A DNA stretch of 64,000 nt from positions 2,728,001 to 2,792,000 of the forward strand of contig NZ_CP015224.1 in the NCBI RefSeq assembly GCF_001629735.1, in the 5' to 3' direction. The notes under the pieces were generated by a model that was not told the origin of the DNA, searched no databases, and saw only the letters and a list, made by a program, of their open reading frames with translations. A program made the translations under genes and the position numbers. The stretch comes from Lysinibacillus sphaericus (GTDB lineage Bacteria > Bacillota > Bacilli > Bacillales_A > Planococcaceae). The stretch's first letter is position 1, and the number at the start of each line of letters is the position of its first letter. Below are positions 19,816-28,511 of the stretch, piece after piece.

Positions 19816-20670
19816 TTATTTGGTATTCATTGAAAGTGGTAATTTCGCTTCAAATGATTGCTGTAATTGACGAGTCCATTCACCGGGAACTCCAGCCCCA
19901 ATTTGGTTGCCGTCCACATCAATGACTGGCGTAACCTCAGAAGATACAGACGACACAATGATTTCATCCATTGTTAGTAAATCAGCTTTCGTCATTGGCT
20001 CTTCGATTACTGGTAAATTAATTTCTTCCGCACATTTTAAAATGACTTGACGTGTAATACCATTTAAGATGAAATTATTAGCTGGATGTGTATAAAGTTT
20101 TCCATCTTTAATTCCGTAAACATTAGCTGAAGAGCATTCTGTCACGATATCTCCGCGATGTAAGATCGCTTCATAACAACCTTTCTCCGCAGCTTCTTGT
20201 TTTGCTAATACTGCACCAAGCAAGTTTAAAGATTTAATGTCACAACGCAACCAACGAATATCCTCAACAAAAGTGGCTTTAACACCTTTTTCAAAGTTTT
20301 CATATGCACGTTCACCCGCTTTTACATTTCCAGTTAATACAGCAGGAATACTTGCATCCGGGAAAACGTGATTACGTGAATTAGCCCCACGAGTGATTTG
20401 AAAATAAACATGTCCTGTTTCTAGATTATTCTTTTCAATTAGCTCATGTAGTAACTTGTGTAAAACATCTTTTGTATAAGGGATAACAAGGCGAATTTTT
20501 TCGGCGCTCGCATAGAAACGATCAATGTGCTCTTGTGCTGTAAACATATTTCCGTTATAAACTTTAATTACTTCATAAATACCGTCACCAAACTGATAAC
20601 CTCTGTCTTCTGGTGAGATTGCAATAGATCCTTCTTCAACAATTTGATCATTCCATAATGAATATGCCAT
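19816..20670 (-). CDS. dat: D-amino-acid transaminase
   Basis: This class IV PLP enzyme interconverts D-alanine, D-glutamate and D-aspartate with their 2-oxoacids, supplying D-amino acids for peptidoglycan. The 284 residues closely follow the well-studied Bacillus sp. YM-1 / B. sphaericus enzymes. Visible features are EDRGYQFGDGIYEV at the N-terminus, RWLRCDIKSLNLLGAVLAKQ with the PLP lysine at residue 146, and TECSSANVYGI. The ATG at 20670 follows AAAGGATG. pepV lies 27 bp upstream in the same direction, so they may share a transcript. Confidence 0.95.
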   Translation of the reverse strand: MAYSLWNDQIVEEGSIAISPEDRGYQFGDGIYEVIKVYNGNMFTAQEHIDRFYASAEKIRLVIPYTKDVLHKLLHELIEKNNLETGHVYFQITRGANSRNHVFPDASIPAVLTGNVKAGERAYENFEKGVKATFVEDIRWLRCDIKSLNLLGAVLAKQEAAEKGCYEAILHRGDIVTECSSANVYGIKDGKLYTHPANNFILNGITRQVILKCAEEINLPVIEEPMTKADLLTMDEIIVSSVSSEVTPVIDVDGNQIGAGVPGEWTRQLQQSFEAKLPLSMNTK

Positions 20671-20697
20671 TTTCCGTTCATCCTTTTCGTCTTTATG

Positions 20698-22104
20698 TTA
20701 TTTTTTTCCCGCAAGCTCAACAATTGCTTCCGCATAAATAGCCGCTGCTTTTACAAGATTTTCAATCACTACAAACTCATCCGCCCGATGCGCCACATCC
20801 TGCTCCCCAGGGAATAGCATGCCAAAGGCCACGCCTTTTTTCAGCACACGTGCATACGTTCCACCACCTGTAGATAATAACGGTGTTTCTGTATCTCCTG
20901 ATTGACGTCTATAAATAGCCGCTAATGTTTGGATAAATGGATCATCTTCACTGACATAATGGGGCTTGGAGTCGTCTTGAATATCTAATGAAAATCCTCT
21001 TTTTACAACTAAACGTTGAGCCTCCGTAATTTTTTCATCGAATGGATAGGACACAGAATAGCGCATACTAATCACTAAACTGCCACCTTTACTGACATCA
21101 TAGCTAACAATGCCTGGATTTAATGTTGTCTGACCAGACATGGCATCCTCGAATTGCAACTCAAGCTGATGGCCATAATGATCCTGATAAAAAACATCTG
21201 CGATAAAGTCGACAAATTGCTTACTTGACTCAGTCGTCAACTCTTGTTGTAAAAACGCAGCAAGATAAACAGCTGCATTGATTCCTTTTTCTGGTTCCAT
21301 TGCATGGGCTGCTTTACCTTTGATAGTTATTATATAGCGAGAGTCCTCCATTAATAAAGAGCCATCTAGCTGATTTTTGCTTAAGAATGTTTGAAAATTC
21401 TGTTCGAATTCCGCTGAGGCATGCTGAATTGAGGCTTCTGCCAAATCTGGTACCATATTTGGACGCTTTCCTGCATTAAATAATAGTAGTTGTTCTTTCG
21501 TTACATCACCTACTTTATTTTGAGAGAACACAAGCTCTGCAATGCCTTTCTCAGCATTAATGAGCGGGAAATCTGCATCGGGGGCAAAACCGATTGACGG
21601 CATTTCCTCCTGTTTGAAATAGTGGTCGACACAGCGGAACCCTGTTTCTTCATCCGTACCAATAATCATTCGCACTCTTTTATCTAATTGAATACCTGCA
21701 TCCTTGACAAGCTTCATAGCCATCCATGCCGCAACTGTAGGGCCTTTATCATCAATTGCACCACGTGCATACAGCCTACCATCAGCTACAGTACCGCTAA
21801 ATGGCGGGTATGTCCAATCAGCTTCATCTCCAACTGGAACAACATCAACATGACATAAAATACCTAATAATTCTTCACCTGTACCCATTTCTATATGTCC
21901 AGCATAGTTATCAACATTTTTCGTTAGTAACCCTTCTTTTTGGCCCTTCGCAAGTAACCATTCAAGCGCTTGAAGTGGACCATTACCAAAAGGTACCTCA
22001 GTAGTTTTCGTATCCTCATCAAGAACACTATTAATTTGCACAAGCTCCTGTAACTCTTGTACTAATTCATCTTGCCTTTCTTTTGCAGCCTGTAACCAAT
22101 CCAT
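20698..22104 (-). CDS. pepV: Dipeptidase, M20 family (PepV type)
   Basis: This 468-residue zinc dipeptidase shows the M20 motifs LGILCHVDVVPVGD (metal His and Asp), ARGAIDDKGPTVAAW (bridging Asp), GTDEETGFRCVDHY (catalytic Glu pair) and APDADFPLINAEKG. Its length equals Lactobacillus PepV, which releases N-terminal amino acids from dipeptides in the cytoplasm; B. subtilis YtjP is the relative. The ATG at 22104 was chosen over one 18 bases upstream because AAGGAGG lies 8 bases before it and would overlap the alternative start. Confidence 0.92.
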   Translation of the reverse strand: MDWLQAAKERQDELVQELQELVQINSVLDEDTKTTEVPFGNGPLQALEWLLAKGQKEGLLTKNVDNYAGHIEMGTGEELLGILCHVDVVPVGDEADWTYPPFSGTVADGRLYARGAIDDKGPTVAAWMAMKLVKDAGIQLDKRVRMIIGTDEETGFRCVDHYFKQEEMPSIGFAPDADFPLINAEKGIAELVFSQNKVGDVTKEQLLLFNAGKRPNMVPDLAEASIQHASAEFEQNFQTFLSKNQLDGSLLMEDSRYIITIKGKAAHAMEPEKGINAAVYLAAFLQQELTTESSKQFVDFIADVFYQDHYGHQLELQFEDAMSGQTTLNPGIVSYDVSKGGSLVISMRYSVSYPFDEKITEAQRLVVKRGFSLDIQDDSKPHYVSEDDPFIQTLAAIYRRQSGDTETPLLSTGGGTYARVLKKGVAFGMLFPGEQDVAHRADEFVVIENLVKAAAIYAEAIVELAGKK

Positions 22105-22460
22105 ACCATGTACCTCCTTCAAGTAGTAACATTATTCTACACCTTACAACATATATGACAATCCTCTTTCTGACAACTATTTTCAGTAACTTCTACTGAC
22201 ACTACCACATATAGCATGTTTTTCACGTATTCCCACAAAATACAGTGAAAATTTTATGTTTCTATTGTAAATTTCTCTTGCATTCACTAGAAAATCATGT
22301 AGTTTTTCTATATAATGAAGTTATCAGAATAATTGTTCTGACATAAAAATTAGAAAAGGGGATGTCTAAGGCAGCTACTTAATAGCCTAAGTGCACTCCG
22401 CACATATTGTCGTCCGCTAGTCTTTGCCAAGAGAATTAAGATGAAGGAGTGGTTCATTTA
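22105..22460. other. Intergenic region between pepV and the small HTH gene
   Basis: About 356 bp without a gene. It contains a TATAAT hexamer at 22311-22316 that could drive the rightward gene, but no convincing -35 box lies 16-18 bp upstream. The roughly 130-base untranslated leader between it and the next ATG shows no riboswitch or terminator that I can recognise. Confidence 0.5.
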
Positions 22461-22682
22461 ATGAAACCAACTACTGATCGAATGCTTAATCGTATTAAAG
22501 ACGTGTACATGTTTATTTTAGACAAAGGAACCGTGTCTACACAGGATTTAGTCGAAGAGTTTAGTATCACTCCTCGCACCGTTCAAAGAGATTTGAACGT
22601 GTTAGCCTTTAACGATTTGGTGACGAGTCCAAGTCGAGGCAGATGGACAACGACGAAGAAAAAAGTAAAATTGACGTCTTAG
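22461..22682 (+). CDS. Small DeoR-type HTH regulator (YtzE-like)
   Basis: A 73-residue protein consisting almost only of a DeoR-type winged helix-turn-helix (VSTQDLVEEFSITPRTVQRDLNVLAFNDLV), with no effector domain. B. subtilis YtzE is a similarly short DeoR-like protein. The ATG at 22461 is preferred to a GTG at 22449 because the latter overlaps the GAAGGAG ribosome binding site. Without a sensor domain it may act as a constitutive or partner-controlled DNA-binding protein; targets are unknown. A strong terminator follows. Confidence 0.8.
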   Translation: MKPTTDRMLNRIKDVYMFILDKGTVSTQDLVEEFSITPRTVQRDLNVLAFNDLVTSPSRGRWTTTKKKVKLTS

Positions 22683-22717
22683 TTTTACGTAGAATGCGTA
22701 AAGCATTGTGTATGGAA

Positions 22718-22751
22718 AAGAATGACCTTTCGTCGGGGTCATTCTTTTTTT
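22718..22751 (+). terminator. Terminator after the small HTH gene
   Basis: Stem GAATGACC with GGTCATTC, followed by TTTTTTT. Confidence 0.9.
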
Positions 22752-22994
22752 GTTGTTAGAAGATTATTAGATAATTTTTATCGTGTTGAATCGGCAGGGA
22801 AATAAGCTAACAAATTGAACGGTCTTCTACGTAGTAGCTCTGTCTCATTTTTCTCTTTTAAATGAAGTGTAGCTCGTTCAGTCATTTAGTTTATTTCACT
22901 GACGTGTATCTCTAGAGAATATTTTGACTATTTACAGTTGCTTAACAATCCGTTAAACTCGAAACATTCTAAATTGTTGAGAGGAGGGCTTTAT

Positions 22995-24164
22995 ATGAAA
23001 CTGTCAAATTTGTTTCATCCATTAGTTTGGATTATTTTAGGTGGAACAGTTTTCACACGGATTGCAAGCTTTATGGCAATGCCTTTTTTAGCTATTTATT
23101 TACATAATGAAATTGAAGCCACTCCTTTACAAATTGGATTGACAATTGGTATTGCACCCCTTATTTCCACTGTTGGCGGGTTTTTCGGTGGATATTTAAC
23201 GGATCGTTTTGGAAGGAAAAGTGTCATTCTAATAACGATTATAGTGTGGAGCCTCGTATTCTTTGGCTTTGCCACTGTCCATACGGTTTGGTTATTTATT
23301 CTATTCAACGCCTTGAATGGTCTTTGTCGCTCATTTTTTGAACCTTCCACTCAGGCATTAATGATTGATTTTACACCTGCTGATAAACGGAAAAGACTTT
23401 TTTCATTACGTTACACGGCCATTAATATTGCCGCAGTCATTGGTCCAATAATAGGCGTCTATATCTCTCAGTTAGCAAGTCCTAGTATACCTTTTATGCT
23501 AACAGGTATTATGTATATAATTTACGCTGTATTTTTATTTTTCGTGTTAAATCGTTATCAAATGCAACAACAAAAAGCTGTAACTCAAACAAAAATATTG
23601 CATACCTTCACAATCCTTTTAACAAATCGTGTGTTACTTAGCTTTATTTTTGGAGCAATCCTTATCAATATTGGCTACTCTCAATTTGATTCGACATTAC
23701 CACAAGTTATTGAATTAACCGTTGAAAATGGGACAAAATTGTATTCCCTATTGATTTCACTCAATGCAGCGGTCGTCTTATTATTACAATTGCCTATTAG
23801 TATTGTGTCTGAACGATTTTCATCCTCCGCCACTCTATTAGTCGGTATTCTGTTTTTTGCTATCGGACTATTTATGTTTGGGTTCTCTAGCAACTATACA
23901 CTCTATATCATCGCGATGATTATTTTTACAATTGGCGAAATCTTTGCCTTCCCTACAATGAATGTCATGATTGATGAAATTGCGCCTGACACCCAAAAAG
24001 CGACCTACCTTGGCGCTGCACAATTTAAAAATTTAGGGGGCTTTATAGGACCCATTATTGGAGGTTGGCTATTAACGCACTATATGGGTGCCATGTTTGC
24101 AATTATTGCCATTCTTGTATTATGTAGCTGTATCTTTTACCGATCTAAAACATCAACACATTAA
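22995..24164 (+). CDS. MFS transporter (YfmO/MDR-like)
   Basis: This 389-residue protein has about 12 membrane helices and MFS motif A between helices 2 and 3 (GGYLTDRFGRKSVI). Motif-like sequences suggest the drug:H+ antiporter group; the substrate is unknown. The ATG at 22995 is chosen because GAGAGGAGGG lies upstream, whereas an ATG 57 bases earlier has none. The gene stands alone between two terminators, with 312 bp of upstream sequence that shows no other feature. Confidence 0.85.
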   Translation: MKLSNLFHPLVWIILGGTVFTRIASFMAMPFLAIYLHNEIEATPLQIGLTIGIAPLISTVGGFFGGYLTDRFGRKSVILITIIVWSLVFFGFATVHTVWLFILFNALNGLCRSFFEPSTQALMIDFTPADKRKRLFSLRYTAINIAAVIGPIIGVYISQLASPSIPFMLTGIMYIIYAVFLFFVLNRYQMQQQKAVTQTKILHTFTILLTNRVLLSFIFGAILINIGYSQFDSTLPQVIELTVENGTKLYSLLISLNAAVVLLLQLPISIVSERFSSSATLLVGILFFAIGLFMFGFSSNYTLYIIAMIIFTIGEIFAFPTMNVMIDEIAPDTQKATYLGAAQFKNLGGFIGPIIGGWLLTHYMGAMFAIIAILVLCSCIFYRSKTSTH

Positions 24165-24225
24165 AAAACGCTCCATATCTATAAAATAGCTCACCTTGCT
24201 ATCTATAGTATGGGGCGTTTTTTTA
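24163..24225. terminator. Bidirectional terminator between MFS and diguanylate cyclase genes
   Basis: A long imperfect hairpin (AAACGCTCCATATCTATA with TATAGTATGGGGCGTTT) flanked by A- and T-runs on opposite sides, between convergent genes. Confidence 0.87.
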
Positions 24226-25740
24226 AATCTTGGTATCTTCGACCTCTGCCACTTCGACAAAGCTAGAATATTGGTCTTTACCAGCATTTTTCGATTGATA
24301 GAGTGCTCGATCTGCTCGTTCAAATAAGCTCATTTCTGAATCTTCGGGATGATGATAGATAGCCCCCCCCATACTCACTGATAGAACGGACCATTTTTGA
24401 ATGGCATGATCTTCCAATTTAAGAGTCCTTATTTGCGTCAAGATAGCATCTGCTACCTGCTGCATATGATGCTCTGTTGTATCGTACAAAACCATGGCAA
24501 ATTCATCGCCACCAAATCTTACGACAAATCCGTCTTTTTTCACTACTTTTTTTAGGATTTTGGCTGTTCCAATTAGGATCTGATCGCCTTCCGCATGGCC
24601 AAATTGATCATTTACTTGTTTAAAATTATCCAAATCGATTAACAATAGTCCAGGTCTATTTAATTTTCGTTTCTTTAGTAAGCTATCCATTTTTCGAATA
24701 TAGGTCGCTCGATTATAGACACCTGTTAACGGATCAAAAGTGGCGAGATGGATTGTTTTAGAGAGTATTTTATTGATAACTAACAGCATGACAAAGGCAG
24801 TTATTAAAGCAATGGTTAATAAAACCCAAAACTGTTTTGTGTTTTTTTGAAGCGCTTCCATTTTTGTGAAATTAGCATACTTCACATAAACAATTCTGTG
24901 GGAAGACTCCCCTCTGACCGTCTCTGCTTCATATGGTAAAAAAAGATGCGTTTCCATATAACCCTGATTAAATGCTTCTTGATACTCGACAGGCTGCATC
25001 TTCTTCCTTGCTAGCTCAAAATATTTCTGAAACTGTTCGGATTGTTCTTGAACGGTTATCCGCTTCGATTTTGAATCATTAAAGAAAACCCCACCAGCAC
25101 TAATCGTTTGCACTTCTACTAAATCAACATATTTCGCTACCAAATATTCTGAAGTTTTTTCAAAGTTAAAGGTTTGAAAGACTGGGTTTTTCAATAAGTC
25201 TATACTTAGTTCAAGTAGATATTTCTTATCATGTGTCGCAAGGTAGGCAAATTTTCGGTATTCTCCTGTCGTTGTGGAAATGTCTATTCCGTCTGTAAAA
25301 AATTCTCCACTCGCACGCCGTTCATCCAATAAGGCAGAAAAACGTTGACAGCACTTAGAAAAATTGAAACCTATATCTTTATCAAATGTTGTGTATAACA
25401 CTGTATTAGTCTGATCTAATATGTATATATCCATATCATGTTTATTTTTCAATTGTTGTAAATCCCATGTAGCAACATTAGGGTTCTCACGATAATAGTT
25501 TTTTAAAGCTCTAAGTGCCTGCTCCATTTCGTCTGACATATTTGCATCAAAATATAAGTGCGCATTATCTACAGCTCGCATATCTGTAAGAATATGATTT
25601 TCTATTAACACTCTATTTCTGGCTACTTGTTCTTCTATATCGTCAGCTAATATTTGCCTATTCACATACGAAATCACAGCAACAAGTATGACTGCAAAAG
25701 CTATTAAAGATAGTAATAATTTAATTCGCAGGTTCTTCAT
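24223..25740 (-). CDS. Membrane diguanylate cyclase with extracytoplasmic sensor domain
   Basis: This 505-residue protein has a membrane helix at about 7-26, a 270-residue extracytoplasmic region, a second helix (FWVLLTIALITAFVMLLVI) and a C-terminal GGDEF domain (ATFDPLTGVYNRATY, LLLIDLDNFKQVND, VVRFGGDEFAMVL, RADRALYQSKNAG). The GGDEF motif is intact, so synthesis of c-di-GMP from GTP is expected. The inhibitory I-site RxxD is not conserved; a lysine stands in place of the arginine. The sensor region contains adjacent cysteines (SKCCQRF) and may be a Cache-type fold. Start ATG at 25740 with GAGGGCGGG upstream. It is monocistronic. Confidence 0.9.
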   Translation of the reverse strand: MKNLRIKLLLSLIAFAVILVAVISYVNRQILADDIEEQVARNRVLIENHILTDMRAVDNAHLYFDANMSDEMEQALRALKNYYRENPNVATWDLQQLKNKHDMDIYILDQTNTVLYTTFDKDIGFNFSKCCQRFSALLDERRASGEFFTDGIDISTTTGEYRKFAYLATHDKKYLLELSIDLLKNPVFQTFNFEKTSEYLVAKYVDLVEVQTISAGGVFFNDSKSKRITVQEQSEQFQKYFELARKKMQPVEYQEAFNQGYMETHLFLPYEAETVRGESSHRIVYVKYANFTKMEALQKNTKQFWVLLTIALITAFVMLLVINKILSKTIHLATFDPLTGVYNRATYIRKMDSLLKKRKLNRPGLLLIDLDNFKQVNDQFGHAEGDQILIGTAKILKKVVKKDGFVVRFGGDEFAMVLYDTTEHHMQQVADAILTQIRTLKLEDHAIQKWSVLSVSMGGAIYHHPEDSEMSLFERADRALYQSKNAGKDQYSSFVEVAEVEDTKI

Positions 25741-25865
25741 TTATTGGCCCGCCCTCTACTTATTTTCACCATCATTTTTTGGAAATATCTTAGAGAATGA
25801 TACGTTTCTTCACTATATTAAGATAACACATTACATATTATACAGTTACGGTTATAAGGCTGTAT

Positions 25866-25898
25866 ATAAAAATCCCCGATGCTAAGTCAGCACCGAGG
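25866..25898 (-). terminator. Terminator after the pseudouridine synthase gene
   Basis: On the minus strand CCTCGGTGCT pairs with AGCATCGGGG (with G-U pairs) and is followed by ATTTTTAT. Confidence 0.8.
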
Positions 25899-25904
25899 AA
25901 CATG

Positions 25905-26618
25905 TTAAGGGTTATTTTGTAAGCAGTCTAATTCTTCTACAGTTAGCTCACGATATTCACCTAGCTCCAGTTGATCGTCTAACTTTAGATTCCCCATAGA
26001 TATACGTTTTAAATAGGTTACGCGTTTCCCTACAGCCTCGAACATTCGCTTCACCTGATGAAACTTGCCCTCCTGAATGGTTAACTCAATCTCAGATTGT
26101 GGTGCAGATTTGAGAATGACAAGCTTTCCAGGCTTTGTCATATACCCGTCATCTAGCTCCACACCATTCGCAAACTTCTCTACGTCCTCTTCCGTTACAA
26201 CACCTTCAATATGTGCGTAATAAACCTTTGGCACATGTTTTTTAGGAGACAATAAATTATGAGCTAATATGCCATCATTCGTTAATACCAGTAAGCCTTC
26301 TGTATCTTTATCGAGTCGGCCAACCGGAAAAGGTTGAAAATGCTGGTCTACTGGCTCCAGTAAGTCAATAACTGTTTCATCTCTTAAATCTTCTGTTGCA
26401 GAAATAACACCTGGTGGTTTATTCATCATAAAATAGACAAACTCCGTATAAATGACACGCTCTCCATAGACGGATACATTTTGCTGTTCTGGATCTACAT
26501 GCATGGCAGCATCCTTGACAGAAGCACCGTCTACTGTGACAGCTTTTTGCTTTAATAGCTGCTTAACTTCCTTGCGCGAGCCATACCCCATATTTGCAAG
26601 TAATTTATCTAAACGCAT
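25905..26618 (-). CDS. ytzG: 16S rRNA pseudouridine synthase (RsuA/RluB family)
   Basis: This 237-residue protein has an N-terminal S4 RNA-binding domain (RLDKLLANMGYGSRKEVKQLL) and a pseudouridine synthase domain with the catalytic motif PVGRLDKDTEGLLVLTNDG. The Asp of GRLDKDT is the nucleophile that attacks the uridine. RsuA modifies U516 of 16S rRNA in E. coli; RsuA and RluB are hard to separate by eye. The ATG at 26618 has GGAGTGG. It lies 10 bp downstream of murJ, the ytgP-ytzG order of B. subtilis. Confidence 0.88.
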   Translation of the reverse strand: MRLDKLLANMGYGSRKEVKQLLKQKAVTVDGASVKDAAMHVDPEQQNVSVYGERVIYTEFVYFMMNKPPGVISATEDLRDETVIDLLEPVDQHFQPFPVGRLDKDTEGLLVLTNDGILAHNLLSPKKHVPKVYYAHIEGVVTEEDVEKFANGVELDDGYMTKPGKLVILKSAPQSEIELTIQEGKFHQVKRMFEAVGKRVTYLKRISMGNLKLDDQLELGEYRELTVEELDCLQNNP

Positions 26619-26628
26619 CTTACCACTC

Positions 26629-28251
26629 CTATTTCATTCCCAGCTTGCTCATAATACGAGTCAACCGTTCACCTAATAGCTTCTGTGCTAAACCTATACG
26701 AAGTGACAAGAAGCCGTAGACAGCCACTCCAACAACTGCACAAATAACTGAGAACAGTAATGCAGAGAATTTACTATCGACAGGACCCATTAGTAATTCT
26801 AGTAGCTTATGCACAATCAACACACTGATTGCCATTGCCATCGTCAATAATGCAATTAACAGGACTCGCCGAACGACCATTTCTGATCGATAATTTAATG
26901 TTTTACGTAGCACAAGTATATTAATAAGAATTGATACACTATACCCGATAGCAGTTGCTACAATTGCACCATCTGCCTCCAACAAACGAATTAATGGGAT
27001 ATTTAACGCTAGCTTAACGAAAATACCTGATAATAAGCTGAAAACAATCCATTTTTGAAAATCAATTCCCTGTAATAGGGCTGCTGTGACTTGGAATAAC
27101 GCAAATAAAATGGCCACAGGTGCATAATGGGCTAAAATCATCGCACCCATTTCACTTTCGGAATAAAGCATAAAGTAAATCTCATTTGCTAACAGAGAAA
27201 TACCAACCACTGCTGGCAATGTAATGAAGATTAAAATTTGATAGGTTTTATCCATCGCATGACGCAAGGATAAATATTCACCCTGTGTGTAATATTTTGT
27301 AATGGTTGGGACAAGTGCCATCGAAAAACCTGTTGCTAGCATGACAGGAATGATAACTACCTTATGTGTCATAAAGTTAATCATCGATAAATAGGTATCT
27401 GTCACCTCAGCCAAGCCAATAGATGTCATGGCCCCGTTAAAAGTAAGCATATCGACTAATTGGAATAGTGGATTGGCTACACCTACAAACACCATTGGTA
27501 TGGAGTAGGTAATAACTTCTTTATAAATATTGGACATTGGCAGCTGTGTAGAGGTTACACTTTGACTGCGTAGTAAGTTAAATTCAGGCTGATATTTTTT
27601 CCAATAATAATATAGAACACCTAAGCCACCAATTGCTCCGATAAAGGCTGCAAATACGGCAAAGGAAATGGCTGTCTCAGGTTTACCTTTGAACACAACA
27701 ACCACGATAAAGGAACCACCTAGTAACACGACAATTCGCACAATTTGCTCCACTAATTGTGATACAGCGGTAGGCTCCATTTTGTCATAGCCTTGGAAGA
27801 AACCTCGCCAAAGACTCATAAATGGTACAACGATTAAGGCAAAACTAACCCATCTTATAACCGATGCAATCTGATCTACTGTAAAAACTTGTTCTTCACT
27901 CTTAATAACCAATCCCGCAATAGGCGTAGCAAGGAAGAAGAGTGCAATAAATGCTGCAAAACCGGTCATCATCATAATGATTATGCCCGATTTCATCAGT
28001 TTACGACCTGATTGATAGTCCCCCATTGCATTGTATTTAGAAACAAATTTAGAGACGGCAATGGGCGCACCTGAAATGGCAATTGCCAGCATAATAGAAT
28101 AAGGGATGTATGCATACTGATAGAGCGCGATATTTTTCTCTCCAACAATTGCATAAAACGGGAAAATATAAATTAATCCGAGCACCTTCGATAAAAACAT
28201 CCCCAATGTTAATATCGCAGTACCTTTCATTAAATTGGACATCATACCCAT
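26629..28251 (-). CDS. murJ: Lipid II flippase MurJ (YtgP), MOP superfamily
   Basis: This 540-residue polytopic protein (about 14 helices) of the MviN/MATE-like MOP superfamily corresponds to B. subtilis YtgP, shown to be a functional MurJ that flips lipid II. It begins with KGTAILTLGMFLSKVLGLIYIFPFY and has the conserved basic positions of helices 1-2 and LLQGIDFQKW. The start could be the ATG at 28251 or the tandem ATGs at 28245 and 28242; a weak GGATGGG precedes the latter two. It is followed by ytzG and preceded by asnB. Confidence 0.9.
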   Translation of the reverse strand: MGMMSNLMKGTAILTLGMFLSKVLGLIYIFPFYAIVGEKNIALYQYAYIPYSIMLAIAISGAPIAVSKFVSKYNAMGDYQSGRKLMKSGIIIMMMTGFAAFIALFFLATPIAGLVIKSEEQVFTVDQIASVIRWVSFALIVVPFMSLWRGFFQGYDKMEPTAVSQLVEQIVRIVVLLGGSFIVVVVFKGKPETAISFAVFAAFIGAIGGLGVLYYYWKKYQPEFNLLRSQSVTSTQLPMSNIYKEVITYSIPMVFVGVANPLFQLVDMLTFNGAMTSIGLAEVTDTYLSMINFMTHKVVIIPVMLATGFSMALVPTITKYYTQGEYLSLRHAMDKTYQILIFITLPAVVGISLLANEIYFMLYSESEMGAMILAHYAPVAILFALFQVTAALLQGIDFQKWIVFSLLSGIFVKLALNIPLIRLLEADGAIVATAIGYSVSILINILVLRKTLNYRSEMVVRRVLLIALLTMAMAISVLIVHKLLELLMGPVDSKFSALLFSVICAVVGVAVYGFLSLRIGLAQKLLGERLTRIMSKLGMK

Positions 28252-28454
28252 CCATTCATTGTAAAATCAATATTATAGAAATACTCAAAAGCTGACCTAT
28301 AAATCTTTTTATTATTTTTTGAAGTAACAACATACAAGCGCTATAGCATGTATGTTTCATAAGTAAACCAACTGTAATCTTAACATATTTATAGGAAATG
28401 AGACGCATAAAAACAACAAAAAGTTCATTTAAAAGTATACTTGATGAAAAAAGA

Positions 28455-28495
28455 CCTGAAAATAATCGGTGAGGATTACAAAAACCCCACCGATT
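28455..28495 (-). terminator. Terminator after asnB
   Basis: Stem AATCGGTG with CACCGATT, followed by TATTTTC and TTTTTT on the minus strand. Confidence 0.82.
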
Positions 28496-28511
28496 AAAGC
28501 TCATTTCATTA

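Noticed and set aside
22938-22994. Longer MFS start at 22938
   Set aside because: No ribosome binding site; a strong GAGAGGAGGG lies before the ATG at 22995.
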